From Capra hircus (taxonomy: Eukaryota; Chordata; Mammalia; Artiodactyla; Bovidae): a stretch of DNA of 64,000 bases. The DNA lies in NCBI RefSeq assembly GCF_001704415.2, contig NC_030822.1:47609345-47673344 (forward strand), written 5' to 3'. This document shows positions 54,681 to 64,000 of the stretch, piece by piece. Numbering within the stretch: the stretch's first letter is position 1; each line of letters opens with the position of its first letter. The position numbers and the translations under genes are program-made. Below the pieces are notes generated by a model that made no database searches, was not told the DNA's origin, and saw only the letters and a list, made by a program, of their open reading frames with translations.

Positions 54681-55234
54681 ATTCCCTGGGGGGATTCTAA
54701 CCTCCTGAGGAATCCTGGGGCCAGGACCCTAGGCAAAGCCAGACAAGAACCTCTGTCTTAGATGTGTGTGTGTGTGTTTTCCCTGGAGTGGCTCCACAGT
54801 GACGACTGCAGTCATGTGAGGATGCCAGGTCGGCCTTCCTCACCTCCACACCGGCTGTGTGAGAGATGAACAAGCCTCCCGGTGAGAGGGGAGGCTGCTC
54901 GTTTCTCAGGCAGCACCGCTGCAGCCCCTGACCTACTTTCTTACTAAAAATAGCCCCTCTTAGGTCACTGCCGCAAATTGAATTCCGCTGCTTCACTGCG
55001 CCCGGTAGGCAGGTGGGTGGGTGTCAGAGCACATTTGGTGAGCAGGAGCCCCCGCTTCTGTGGCGCATGGCTGCCCAAGTCTGCTAATCCTACACGTCTG
55101 CACAGAGGACAGGGGCTCCAGGGCCCACCCCACTGCACCCGGCCTCTCCTCTCCACACACAGCAGGCTACACCTGGCCCTGCTGCCAGGGGAGGTAGAGA
55201 AGGGGCCGGAAGGGAGGTTCTGGTTCCTGGGCTT
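54681..55234. other. unique stretch
   Basis: No gene is recognised. A (GT)7 tract lies near 54764-54777. About 54965-55010 is repeat-free with several CpGs. Confidence 0.4.
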
Positions 55235-55810
55235 TCATGTCTGAATAACTGAATTCAAATAGGAGCTCCACTCCCTTCTTGTTATTTAACCTTGGGCCAG
55301 ACACTGGGCTTCCCAGGTAGCTCAGCTGATAAAGAATCCGCCTGCAATGGAGGAGACCCCAGTTCAATCCCTGGGTCAGGAACTTCCCCTGGAGAAGGGA
55401 TATACTACCCACTCCAGTATTTTTGGGCTTCCCTGGTGGCTCAGAAGGTAAAGAATCCACCTGCAATGCAGGAGATCTGGGTTCAATCCCTGGGTTGGGA
55501 AGACGCCCTGGAGGAGGGCATAGCAACCCACTGGGCTTCTCTGGTGGCTCAAATGGTAAAGAATCTGCCTGCAATGCAGGAGACCCAGGTTCATTACCTG
55601 AAGAAGGGACTAGCAACCCACTCCAGTATTCTTGCCTGGAGAATGCCATGGACAGAGCAGCTAGGAGGCTATAGTCCATGGGGTGGCAAAGAGTCAGACA
55701 TGACAGAGCGACTAACACTTTCAAACACTTAACTCCTCTTTCCCTCATCTATAAAAATGGAGATAGTGAAACTGATCTTAAAGCATTGTTGTACAGATTT
55801 TTTAAAAAAA
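55235..55810 (+). repeat. MIR SINE split by a three-headed Bov-tA
   Basis: Forward MIR before the SINE (ttgttatttaaccttgggcc) resumes after it (tccctcatctataaaaatgg). Confidence 0.62.
55306..55724 (+). mobile_element. three-headed Bov-tA SINE
   Basis: Three tRNA-like heads in tandem start at 55306, 55425 and 55533, each with gggctt(c/t)... and a cctgcaatg(c/g)aggaga block. Only the last is followed by a complete Bov-A monomer. The first two end in partial Bov-A sequence. The flanks share ACACT (55301-55305, 55725-55729), which suggests a single composite insertion, though successive insertions into each other are possible. Confidence 0.9.
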
Positions 55811-55992
55811 GCAGTCGTTGGCCCAGAACAGGTGCGCATAACACAGCCATCACAGTTATTCCTGTTGCCTGGCCTGCTGCTCCACAATGCCTTCATACTG
55901 ACACTGCTTGTGGCAGGCGCAGCAAGGAACAGGAGGCCCTCCAAGAAGGAGGAAGAATCTAGGCTAAAAGCACCTTAGAGGTACTTAGGTCA
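55811..55992. other. short unique stretch
   Basis: Nothing recognised. Confidence 0.3.
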
Positions 55993-56165
55993 AGGGGTCC
56001 CACCCGTGACTAAGCATCACAATAACCAAGTGGCTTGTTAATACTGATTCCAAGTCTTTGCCCTGAAGACTGCGTTCAGGAAGCTTGTCTAGGGGTGTGG
56101 GAATTTGCATTTTAATAACCTTTCCTAGTGATTCTGACGCACTACTAGGTTTGAGAATCTTTGAA
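55993..56165 (+). repeat. MER5A-like hAT element
   Basis: cccacccgtgactaagcatc, then tgggaatttgcattttaata and ctactaggtttgagaatctt. Confidence 0.72.
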
Positions 56166-56319
56166 TTAGGCCAGTCACCTCCTTAAAAATAAATGGATGA
56201 ATGGATTACTGAGGTTTTTTTCCCCTTCCATTTTGAGCATAACGCAAGGTCATTACAAAATATGCAGAAAACATGGAAAAACAAAAAGTAAAAGTAAGAA
56301 GTGAAAAATAATCAATACC
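56166..56319. other. short AT-rich stretch
   Basis: Nothing recognised. Confidence 0.3.
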
Positions 56320-56780
56320 TATTGCATGCCCATTAAACGCCAGGCCCTCTTCTAAGTACAGAGAATTTGGCCATAAGGCAGTTTTGACTCTCCAGAGATG
56401 TCCAGGCTATGCATGGAGGCAGACGACAGAATCAGACACAGAAGACTAACACGATACCCAGGGGTGAGAGGCCCCTTATGCAGTGTACCAGAACAGAGGT
56501 GAGGGAACAATTGATTCTTTCTAGGAAGCCGGGGAAAGCTAAAGCTGGACTGGAACGAGAACAGGGGATCATCTGCTGGACAAGGGAGAGAGGGGCATCT
56601 CAGGAGGGATGTCAGGACATGCAAACACAAAGGAGAAAGGCATTTGTTAAGAAAATGTCCTAGGGTCACCAAAGTGAGGTCACCCTATATGGTAAACAGT
56701 GGTGGCATGGGACACTGGTGTGAATGCCTGGGGCCAGATCGTGAAGAATCCCGGAGGACATCAAGAATGTTGCCTACATC
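56320..56780 (-). repeat. L2 LINE fragment, reversed (weak)
   Basis: cattaaacgccaggccctct at the left, then gaatgcctggggccagatcg at the right, follow the reversed L2 pattern with a diverged middle. Confidence 0.45.
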
Positions 56781-57084
56781 GGGGAGTATGATTTTCCTAG
56801 TACTTCATATATGCCTTTTGGTTTTCCTGTTTATGTGTCCAAGGTTGTTATTCTTAGTAAACACAACAAATTAGTCTAGTAGATGGGCCATAAATTTATC
56901 TAATCCCAATTGCTAGATGTTTAGGCAACTTCTAATTTTACTAGATTATGAAACACTAGGATCAACATCTTTAATCATAATGACTTTTTCCACATTTAAG
57001 ATGGGTCCTTAGGAGACAGTTTCAGGATATGAATCAATAAAAGTGAATGGACAGCTTCAAGGCTCTTGAAAAATAGTTTCAAAG
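56781..57084. other. AT-rich unique stretch
   Basis: No gene. Text such as aatcccaattgctagatgtt with actagattatgaaacact hints at an old L1/L2 remnant, not assignable. Confidence 0.3.
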
Positions 57085-57235
57085 GATTTTCCAAAAGTGG
57101 CCCATTTTTTATAAATGAGGATGTAAAGCCCAGGGAGGTTACATGTCTCTTCCAAGTCACACTGTTGAAAAGAGATGGAACCTAGAGCAATTCTGGAGTC
57201 TCCTAACCCCAAGCCCAGGGTCCTTTCTTTATATA
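57085..57235 (-). repeat. MIR SINE fragment
   Basis: Reversed MIR: ataaatgaggatgtaaagcc, then cttccaagtcacactgttga. Confidence 0.62.
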
Positions 57236-57896
57236 CACTGTCTTCCTACAGATCAAGAAGGACAGTAAGATTTATTCAGCCAGAGTCTCTGATCACTTCC
57301 AGCTAAGGAAGTGGCTTTAGATTAGCAACGTATATGGGTAGAAGATGAGAGTAACATGTGAGCCTCTACATATGAGCTTTTCTCCTCAAGCTTATCGTGT
57401 ATGCTCCCTGTATAGTTTCCACTTCAGTCAAGTCAAGCATATCTTACACTGTCTTACCTTCTTACCTTTGACCCTATATGAAATGTGTCCTGTTCTCCTA
57501 GTCAAATTCTATGCATATTTTAAGACAGACCTACATGATCCAAAAAGAATTTCCAGGCTATGAGCATTTACTATCATAACATCCATATATGATACTATAT
57601 TGCTTTGCAGTACCTCTTGTATTGACGGTGACCTCTGTCACATCTGACCTCTTATATTAAAATTATTTAAGTTTACCTATGAATAAAAATCTCAAAGGCA
57701 TCTGTTATCAGAAAGAGATAAAACAAAAAAACCCACCCTCCTAAAGCTAATGAGAATATATTTACTCCAAAAAGGCACTTCTAGAGTTTGATGGGCTCAA
57801 AGACAGTTCAATCCATTCCCTCTGACCTTCCACATCACACCAACGGATATCTTGGTAGAACAGAAACAGTGCTGGACTAGGAGACAGAATGTTTCC
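57236..57896. other. mostly unique stretch
   Basis: No gene. 57400-57600 weakly resembles L2. Confidence 0.35.
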
Positions 57897-57907
57897 ATGT
57901 GCTAAGG

Positions 57908-58038
57908 TTGGAGAATAAAATGGCAACCCACTCCAGTATTCCTGTCTGGAGAATCCCATGGGGAGAGGAGCCTGGCAAGCTATAGTTCATCGGGTTGCAA
58001 AAGAGTCGGACACGACTTAGCGACTAAACAACAACAAA
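57908..58038 (+). mobile_element. Bov-A monomer SINE
   Basis: ggcaacccactccagtattc to gagtcggacacgacttagcg, then (CAA)n. A perfect 11-bp TSD, ATGTGCTAAGG, is at 57897-57907 and 58039-58049. Confidence 0.94.
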
Positions 58039-58049
58039 ATGTGCTAAGG

Positions 58050-58270
58050 ACCTACTCTGACCAGGCACAATACCAGCTACTTTATATGCATTACACACTT
58101 AGAATAACCTTAAAATAATTCCAGCAAGGGCACTATTATTCTCCCTGTTTTTACAGATGAGAAATGTTGGGACCAGAGAGATTGAGTAACTTGCTCAAGG
58201 TCAATACCATTAGTAAGTGTCAAAACTGAGATTTAAACCCAGGTATGTCTGACTCAAAAATCTGATTGTT
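58050..58270 (-). repeat. MIR SINE, near full length
   Basis: Reversed MIR: gacctactctgaccaggcac, then ttacagatgagaaatgttgg and actgagatttaaacccaggt. Confidence 0.78.
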
Positions 58271-58314
58271 GGTTTTGTTTTTTTTTTCTGCTTTACTGCA
58301 CTGTCTTGGCAAAT

Positions 58315-58510
58315 GTCACTTCAGTTCTAGCTCTGCTAATCTCAAGCTAGATGGACCCTGATGAAGCCTTCCCGCTGAGCCCTAGTTTGCTCACGTGTGA
58401 GATGGGGATAATTTTGTCCCCATCCTGCCCCTCACTCCCACCCAACACACCCAGGGCTGCTGCCATGATTAAATCATACAGTGAATGTAGCAGACCTACA
58501 CAGATGCACA
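58315..58510 (+). repeat. MIR SINE fragment
   Basis: Forward MIR: ctagctctgctaatctcaag, then gctcacgtgtgagatgggga and catgattaaatcatacag. Confidence 0.62.
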
Positions 58511-58959
58511 GATTGCTATTAGAGTCCTGAACATCACCATGGCCATTGTGATGATGCCTGGAGACCCTGCCAAGATTCTCTGTCATTTAAGGAGGATTTA
58601 ATTGCACTCACTAGACAGCCTCTTCTATCAATAGCATCAGAAAGTGGATGGCTGCAATGCATTTCAAAATCATCTTCAACAATGACTGAAGCCAAGGGGT
58701 TAATACTCATAGAAAATTCATTAACCGGAACACTGCACCCCAGAGCACTCTGGGGAATCGTGGTCTCCCAGGACATTTTCCTACTCTGTCATTTTAGATG
58801 TATGTATTTGTACACAAATGTGTGTGCACCCACACACATCTATCACCAGCAGTCCATGTCTAGGAAGAGGGATTCAGCAGAAGGAAGGTTGAGCTGGGAT
58901 TCCACCACTACGGGGCCAGTTATAAATGAGTTGGGGGTATTTATTCCAGCTTTCCAGAG
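58511..58959. other. unique stretch
   Basis: No gene or clear repeat is recognised. Confidence 0.4.
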
Positions 58960-59155
58960 GCTTCTGGTAAAATATCAGGAGACCTGGTTTAAGGTTCAGA
59001 CTCTGCTGCTTAGCATTTATATAATCTTGGGCTAGATTCTTGACCTCTCAGCCTCATTTCCTTTTACATAAAATAGGGATAATGCCTATCTTAGATACAT
59101 GAGTTAACCTCCCTGGGCTGCTGTTTCCTCTGCTATAAAACCGATGCCACAGTCA
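58960..59155 (+). repeat. MIR SINE
   Basis: Forward MIR: aggttcagactctgctgctt, then tcagcctcatttccttttac and ataatgcctatcttag. Confidence 0.7.
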
Positions 59156-59164
59156 CTTTGCGTG

Positions 59165-59400
59165 ACATGCTTATTGTGTCCCTGGCCTGTGCTGAGGCTC
59201 CGCAGGTATTCTTTCACTTGTCTTCACAGCTCTGTGGGATGGGGACTATTATCTCCCATTGACAGAAATGGTGACCTGCACTCAGAGGACTTCACTAACC
59301 TGTCTTAGGTCACAGTGTTAAGCTGCAGAGCTAGGACTCGAACCCTGGTCTCTTTGATTTGAAACCCTGTGCTCTCAGCCACTAAACCACATTCCTGCCC
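59165..59400 (-). repeat. MIR SINE, near full length
   Basis: Reversed MIR: tattgtgtccctggcctgtg, then actattatctcccattgaca, gagctaggactcgaaccctg and cagccactaaaccacattcc. Confidence 0.82.
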
Positions 59401-60089
59401 ACCAGAGAGGTGCTACAGGGAAGACATGAAACAACATGTGCTGTTACTATTACTCTTAAGTGACGGGTAGCCCGCGGTCTGCACTCCACTTCTATGTCAC
59501 ATGAGACCTAGGAGGCTCTCTAGAGCTCTGAGCTTGGAGGGGCCCCTGTGGGGCACTGTACATTGTGAGAACAAGCCCTGCTGGAAAAACATGTACTGCT
59601 GTGCTCCCCAAATTCATGAAATCAGCCACACTGTGGACACGGGCAGGGGTGATGGATGAAATTCCTCCACAGTTTTAAGGTGAAGGCTGGTTTGGTGGTG
59701 AGAGAACCTAGAGTAAAAACTGGAAGACTGAAGACTAAAGTGAAGCCCTCATGTCCAAGGATCAGCACGGATTTCCCTGAAGCTGACGGTAGATTCCAGT
59801 GAGGAGAAAGATGGATTCTGAAGACAGGGGAAGCTGGGCAGCGGCCTCCTCACCCTGATCCTCCGCTGCTCACCCTGAAAAGGAGGAAGGGACACATGCG
59901 GAAGACACCACATTCTCAAACCTTAGGCGGGATGTAACTAAAAATAGGACTGTGATTCCAATGTCTATTCCTGAGTCCTCTGCCTCTGCACTCTGGAAAC
60001 CAGATCGTTTCACCCCCCATCAAATCAACCTCCCCAAGGTGCTGGTTCCCACAGCTCAGAGACTCAGGGCAGCAAGAATCATTGAGAGT
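59401..60089. other. unique stretch
   Basis: No gene or clear repeat is recognised. Confidence 0.4.
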
Positions 60090-60300
60090 CTAATGACCAA
60101 GTGGTATAGTTGCAGGGCCCCTTACACCCACGATCTCATCTGAACTGTACAACAACCCTGTGAAGCAGGTATTTTCACTCCCATTTTACAGATGAGGAAA
60201 CTGAGGCCCAGCTGGGCAATAGGACTTGCTCAAGGTCACTTAGCTAGTAGGTGACAGTGCTGACTCCAGAGCCCATGCTCTTTCAAATACCTATGCCTGG
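60090..60300 (-). repeat. MIR SINE
   Basis: Reversed MIR: ttacagatgaggaaactgag, then gctcaaggtcacttagctag and tccagagcccatgctctt. Confidence 0.85.
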
Positions 60301-60669
60301 TACATTTCAAAGTAAGAAGCTGAGCTTCATCTTAGGCTTAGTGAGTGAGGAAAGCAACACTGCCATCCACCTTGCCTTAGGAAAGGACTCAGCAATGCAG
60401 CCATTTGAATGATTCACTCCTATGACTGACAAGAAGACTCCTCTTGGTTATAGCTTCAGCAGCTGCTAAATCTGCTACACCTTCCTGCCCCCTCCAGCTG
60501 GCTCAGGGAGTTGAGATTATTTAAATAAGAATTTTAGTGGCCTCCTGCCTCAAGGCATGATCATCAGAGACCTTTAAGTGATAAAACTGTCATAAATCAT
60601 AATAGAGGATGAGCACAGTCAGGGTTGGGACAGTAACAGGCAGAGGACCTTCTGAATAGCAGGGCAGTA
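60301..60669. other. unique stretch
   Basis: No gene or clear repeat is recognised. Confidence 0.4.
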
Positions 60670-60870
60670 GGTACAGATGCAAAGGAATACCTGTCGAAGT
60701 TTACAAAAACACTTCCCTAGCAAGTCCTGCATCGGACCCTCAGATGTAAGCGTCTCCATTTCACAGATGACGAACCCTAACGAAAAGTTAAGGTCTAAGG
60801 TTCAAAGTCAGACAGAGGTTGGGATAGCAACCTAAGTGTCCTAATCCCTACCTAGTGCTTCCTCCAACCC
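60670..60870 (-). repeat. MIR SINE, diverged
   Basis: Reversed MIR: ccatttcacagatgacgaac, then aaagtcagacagaggttggg. Confidence 0.55.
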
Positions 60871-60989
60871 ATCTGGCTCCTTAAAGTTGTGAAGACAAAA
60901 ATCTGTAAGAAGTGTAGGAGGAAGAACCCTGTAGTCTTGTCCTCCTGAATGACAGGACCAGGGAGGGGAGAGTGGCTGTGTCAGTATCG

Positions 60990-61165
60990 GGCAGAGGCAG
61001 CACAGAATCTGAAACTCTGGCCTTGAGAATCAAAACTTTTTTTCCAAATCCTCCCTTTGTATGAACTTGGGCAAGTTACTTCATCTATCTTGTAAAATGT
61101 GCTTCATGATAGTATCCATCTTATATGATTGCTGTGACAATTAAATACGAGAAAATAAACCATAC
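60990..61165 (+). repeat. MIR SINE fragment
   Basis: Forward MIR: tatgaacttgggcaagttac, then tcatctatcttgtaaaatgt and gctgtgacaattaaatacg. Confidence 0.7.
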
Positions 61166-61735
61166 ATGCCATCTACACCAAGGCAAACCTTGGTGTTAGC
61201 TGTCACCATTTTCACCATCATCATTTTGAAGGCACAAAGGAGGTGCTCAGTGAGTGTTCATTCCTTCTTCTTTCCCTTGCTCCCATACCTCCCAGTGCAC
61301 AACCCTCCATCCATTATCTGCAGACCTGTCAGAGGAGGTCTAGGGTTGGAAGAGCCAAAGGGGGCTTGCTTCTTCCCAGGCAGCCTGCCGGGGCTAGCCT
61401 TGCTTTGGGGCGGGGGGTACTGAGCTGGCACATGGTCATTAATCACGCCTTTTCTATATGCTCTCAGGTCACAGCCCAGCAATTAGTGACCCCATCCTGG
61501 ATTTTCCTCAGAAGACAGCTTTTGCAGGTATGGATCCTACTGAGGCTCTAACTCTCACAATGGCATCCAGGTAGGCCCCTGCAACAGTTGGCCAAGAAAG
61601 CAGTTTCTGCCCTGGGCTAAATCACTGCAGCAGCAGGAATAATCACAGAATGGTCATGCTGATGTAACATTACCAAAGGCACCGTGACAGCATACCCTAT
61701 AGCCACTTAGCAGAAACATTATCCAAAAACTACTT
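61166..61735. other. unique stretch
   Basis: No gene or clear repeat is recognised. Two overlapping open frames at 61166-61551 on + are unsupported. Confidence 0.4.
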
Positions 61736-62440
61736 ATGAAGATCTGCTTCACCAAGCTCTCTTTCCAGAAACTCTCTGGCCTCTCCACAGAGCTAAACGT
61801 CTTCCTGCCAATCTCCTACCAGGAACGTCTATTTGGGTGTTTCACAGGCATCTCACAGTTGTGTATGATATGCGTGCACACTCAGCTGTGTCTGACTCTT
61901 TGCAACCCCATGGACTCTAGCCCACCGGGCTCCTCTGTACATGCAATTATTCCAGTAAGAATACTGGAATCAGTTGCCATTTCCTCCTCCAGGGAATCTT
62001 TCTGACCCAGGGATCAAACCTGCATCTCTGGCATTGGCAGGCAGCCACCTGAGAAGCCCATCTCACACTTGGTTATGTTAAAAATAAATAAAGCCATCAC
62101 CTTGCTTAAGCCTACTCTTTTCTATGTATATCCCTCACCGGTCAATGACAACACATCCACCCAGTCTGGCCAGCAGAAACCTCAGTACCATCCCTGATCC
62201 TGCTCATTCTTCTCCTTCTTTTCTCAACCCTGTTCGTAGCAGGTCACTTAGTCCCAACAAGCTGAGCCTGGCCTTTCAAATTGCTTCTGACTTTCTACCT
62301 CAGCCACCGCTACTTAAATGCCTTCCCCTGATGTAATGCGCTAGTTTCTCTATTCATCTCTCTGTTTCCAGCTTCTCTCACCTTCAGCTCAGCCTTCCTC
62401 CAATGCCCAGAATGATTTTCTTAAAATACAAGTTGGACCC
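61736..62440 (+). repeat. probable L2 fragment split by Bov-tA
   Basis: CT-rich L2-like text (aatgattttcttaaaataca, ccttccagttcct-like blocks) lies on both sides of the SINE. Poorly preserved. Confidence 0.4.
61858..62058 (-). mobile_element. Bov-tA SINE
   Basis: Reversed Bov-A monomer then head (tctctggcattggcaggcag). A 9-bp TSD, CATCTCACA, is at 61849-61857 and 62059-62067. Confidence 0.92.
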
Positions 62441-62850
62441 TGTGATGGTTGGTTCTATGTGTCAATCTGTACCCAGTTAATCGATCAAATACTAATCTAA
62501 GTACTTGATGTGAAGGTATATTGTAGTTGTGATTAACCTCTATAATTAGCTGATTTTATGTAACAGAGATTATTCTAGATAATCTGGGTGGGTCTGAGTC
62601 AGTCAGTTGACAATCCTAAGAAGAGAACTGGGGTTTCCCCGAGGCAGAAGTTCTGCCTGTTGCTGGAGCAACAGCTTGCCCTTCCTGAAGATTTTCCCTC
62701 TGGGTTTCAGACTTGCCTCTCCATCCTCCTGTTGTGTAAGCAGATTCTGTGCATTAAATCTCTTAACTGTATGTCTCTTACTGGGTCTGATTCTCTGGTT
62801 GATCCAGCAGAGGGGTCTTGTCTCTGAAACAAAATCCTTACTTGGATAGA
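62440..62850 (+). mobile_element. old ERVL-type solitary LTR
   Basis: Starts tgtgatggttggttctatgt and ends near ttgatccagcagaggggtct, with a ctgggtgggtctgagtcagt block in the middle. It looks like a relative of the LTR at 18409. No internal viral genes. Confidence 0.5.
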
Positions 62851-62934
62851 ACCTACTAGACTAGTGAAAATTGCCAGCTCCTGGTTTGGGCAGGATGTGG
62901 AACTGTGGAAATTTTCACGTGCTGTCGGTGTCAT

Positions 62935-63095
62935 GAACCAGGTCCTTCACATATAGCGTCCTGTTTAATTGTCATTGTAACATTTTAAGTATTCTCATTC
63001 TCTTTATCCACAAAGGAAAACGGAGGCTCAGGGAGGTTGTAATGTACTCAGAGGAACAGAGCTAGAAAATGGCAGGGCTGATCTGAAGCCTAGTC
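62935..63095 (-). repeat. MIR SINE fragment
   Basis: Reversed MIR: gaaaacggaggctcagggag, then cagagctagaaaatggcagg. Confidence 0.68.
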
Positions 63096-63299
63096 AAGTG
63101 ACTTTCATGGACTTAGTGTCCCCCCTAAATCACATCAAATTAACTTGAGATGTATAAAACAATATTTACTCAAACTATGATATTCTATCTTGCTTTTTAT
63201 TCAAAATGATCACTTTTTCTTTCTAATCAAACTTATACTTTTTACAACACCAGGAAGGCTTTATGAGCAAGAAGGGGGTACCAGATTATTATTATTTTT

Positions 63300-63478
63300 T
63301 TAATATTTATTTATTATTTTGGCTGTGTTGGGTCTTAGCTGTGGCTCACACAACCTTCGCTGCAGCATTAAAACACTTAGTTGTGGCTCAAGGGATCTAG
63401 TTCCCCAACCAGGAATCAAAACTGTGCCTCCTGTATTGGGAGCACAGAGTCTTAGCCACTGGACCACCGGGGAAGTCC
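63300..63478 (-). mobile_element. CHR-type SINE
   Basis: Reversed CHR: tttggctgtgttgggtctta, then ctagttccccaaccaggaat and ggaccaccggggaagtcc. TSD not clear because both flanks are T-rich. Confidence 0.9.
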
Positions 63479-63664
63479 CTATCTTTATTTTTATAGTTGT
63501 GCAATTATAGCTCCTGAAGGGCAAGCAAATTACTTAAAGTCACAAAGAAACAGAAGATTAATAAAAGCATCTAAATAGCCTATAAAGGTCCAGATTAAAG
63601 AGAAATCTTCCCCAAGGGAAGGGAAGTCTTAGATTTGGATGGTATCGGTTTCTGAGAACACATT

Positions 63665-63830
63665 GTTTGAAGCAAAGGGTTCTGGACTAAGTGGTGGAAG
63701 ATCCGCTTTCTCAGTCAGCCTGGGCCTCCTCCCTGACAGCTCCCAGCTGAACCCTGTCACTGCCCGCTCCAAGACTTGGGTATCTCATTCATAGAGGCGA
63801 ACTGGGGATAAATAGTCTCTGGGGTCCTTT
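63665..63830 (+). repeat. MIR SINE fragment (weak)
   Basis: agggttctggactaagtggt, then tgggtatctcattcatagag resembles a decayed forward MIR. Confidence 0.45.
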
Positions 63831-64000
63831 GGCTTCCACCCACATTACTTCTACAGAATGAACATTTCCAGGCACTGTGGGGGCTCTCCCTGGAGTGGAT
63901 CAAGGTTAACGTGCAGTGTGGGCATACAGAGGTGATGCTGCAACCTGAGACATTTCAAAACTACACCCTTGTCCCTACCCACAGACTGGACCCCTTTCAC

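Noticed and set aside
55306..55724. Possible cluster of tRNA genes
   Set aside because: The tRNA-like heads belong to Bov-tA SINEs: they are fused to Bov-A sequence, and their tRNA cloverleaf positions are decayed.
55167..55748. 193-codon open frame on -
   Set aside because: Runs through the three Bov-tA heads in antisense. Frames of this kind occur in nearly every Bov-tA here.

Overview
This is mammalian nuclear DNA from a ruminant, almost certainly a bovid. The evidence is the repeat content: BovB (RTE-class) LINE fragments, Bov-tA and Bov-A2 SINEs, CHR-type tRNA-derived SINEs and a ruminant L1 3' end. Underneath lies the older mammalian layer of MIR, L2, MER5-like hAT elements, L1M and MaLR/ERVL-type LTRs. 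Repeat names were assigned by recognising consensus sequence by eye, so the family level is much safer than the subfamily level, and edges without a target-site duplication (TSD) are good to about 10-30 bases.

I find no protein-coding gene, no complete processed pseudogene, and no rRNA or tRNA gene. The longer open frames are explained by SINE/LINE sequence, by tandem repeats whose unit is a multiple of three, or by chance in GC-rich DNA. The only real coding ancestry is decayed BovB reverse-transcriptase sequence. The window is best read as intergenic or deep intronic. A small non-coding exon or an isolated coding exon could still be hidden in the unique stretches.

Layout: 1-9 kb holds two long L2 copies, an L1M carrying two younger insertions, and short MIRs. 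9-18 kb is mostly unique, with two RFX X-box-like palindromes (one a perfect 14-mer at 12229), a 55-bp tandem duplication and a CpG-rich 16-bp minisatellite. 18-25 kb is dense in nested SINEs. 25.9-27.3 kb holds a duplicated MaLR-like LTR followed by a 557-bp minisatellite with 24-bp and 33-bp units. 28-39 kb holds L1M, MaLR and L1 remnants, a tail-only retroinsertion and a close inverted pair of Bov SINEs. 39-43 kb is L2-rich. 43-51 kb holds three BovB copies, all on +, and a SINE flanked by an exceptionally long (about 86 bp) direct repeat. 51-64 kb is MIR-rich, with a three-headed Bov-tA SINE and one repeat-free stretch near 54 kb that may be a conserved regulatory element.

The nesting gives a relative chronology: L2/MIR, then L1M/MER5/MaLR, then CHR, BovB and Bov-tA/Bov-A2. 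Many insertions keep clean TSDs, which fix their edges to the base. I saw no undescribed gene system. The most unusual items are the long duplication around the 44.6-kb SINE, the two-phase minisatellite, the related tandem repeats at 15.8-16.2 kb, and two micro-insertions that consist of little more than a retrotransposon 3' end.
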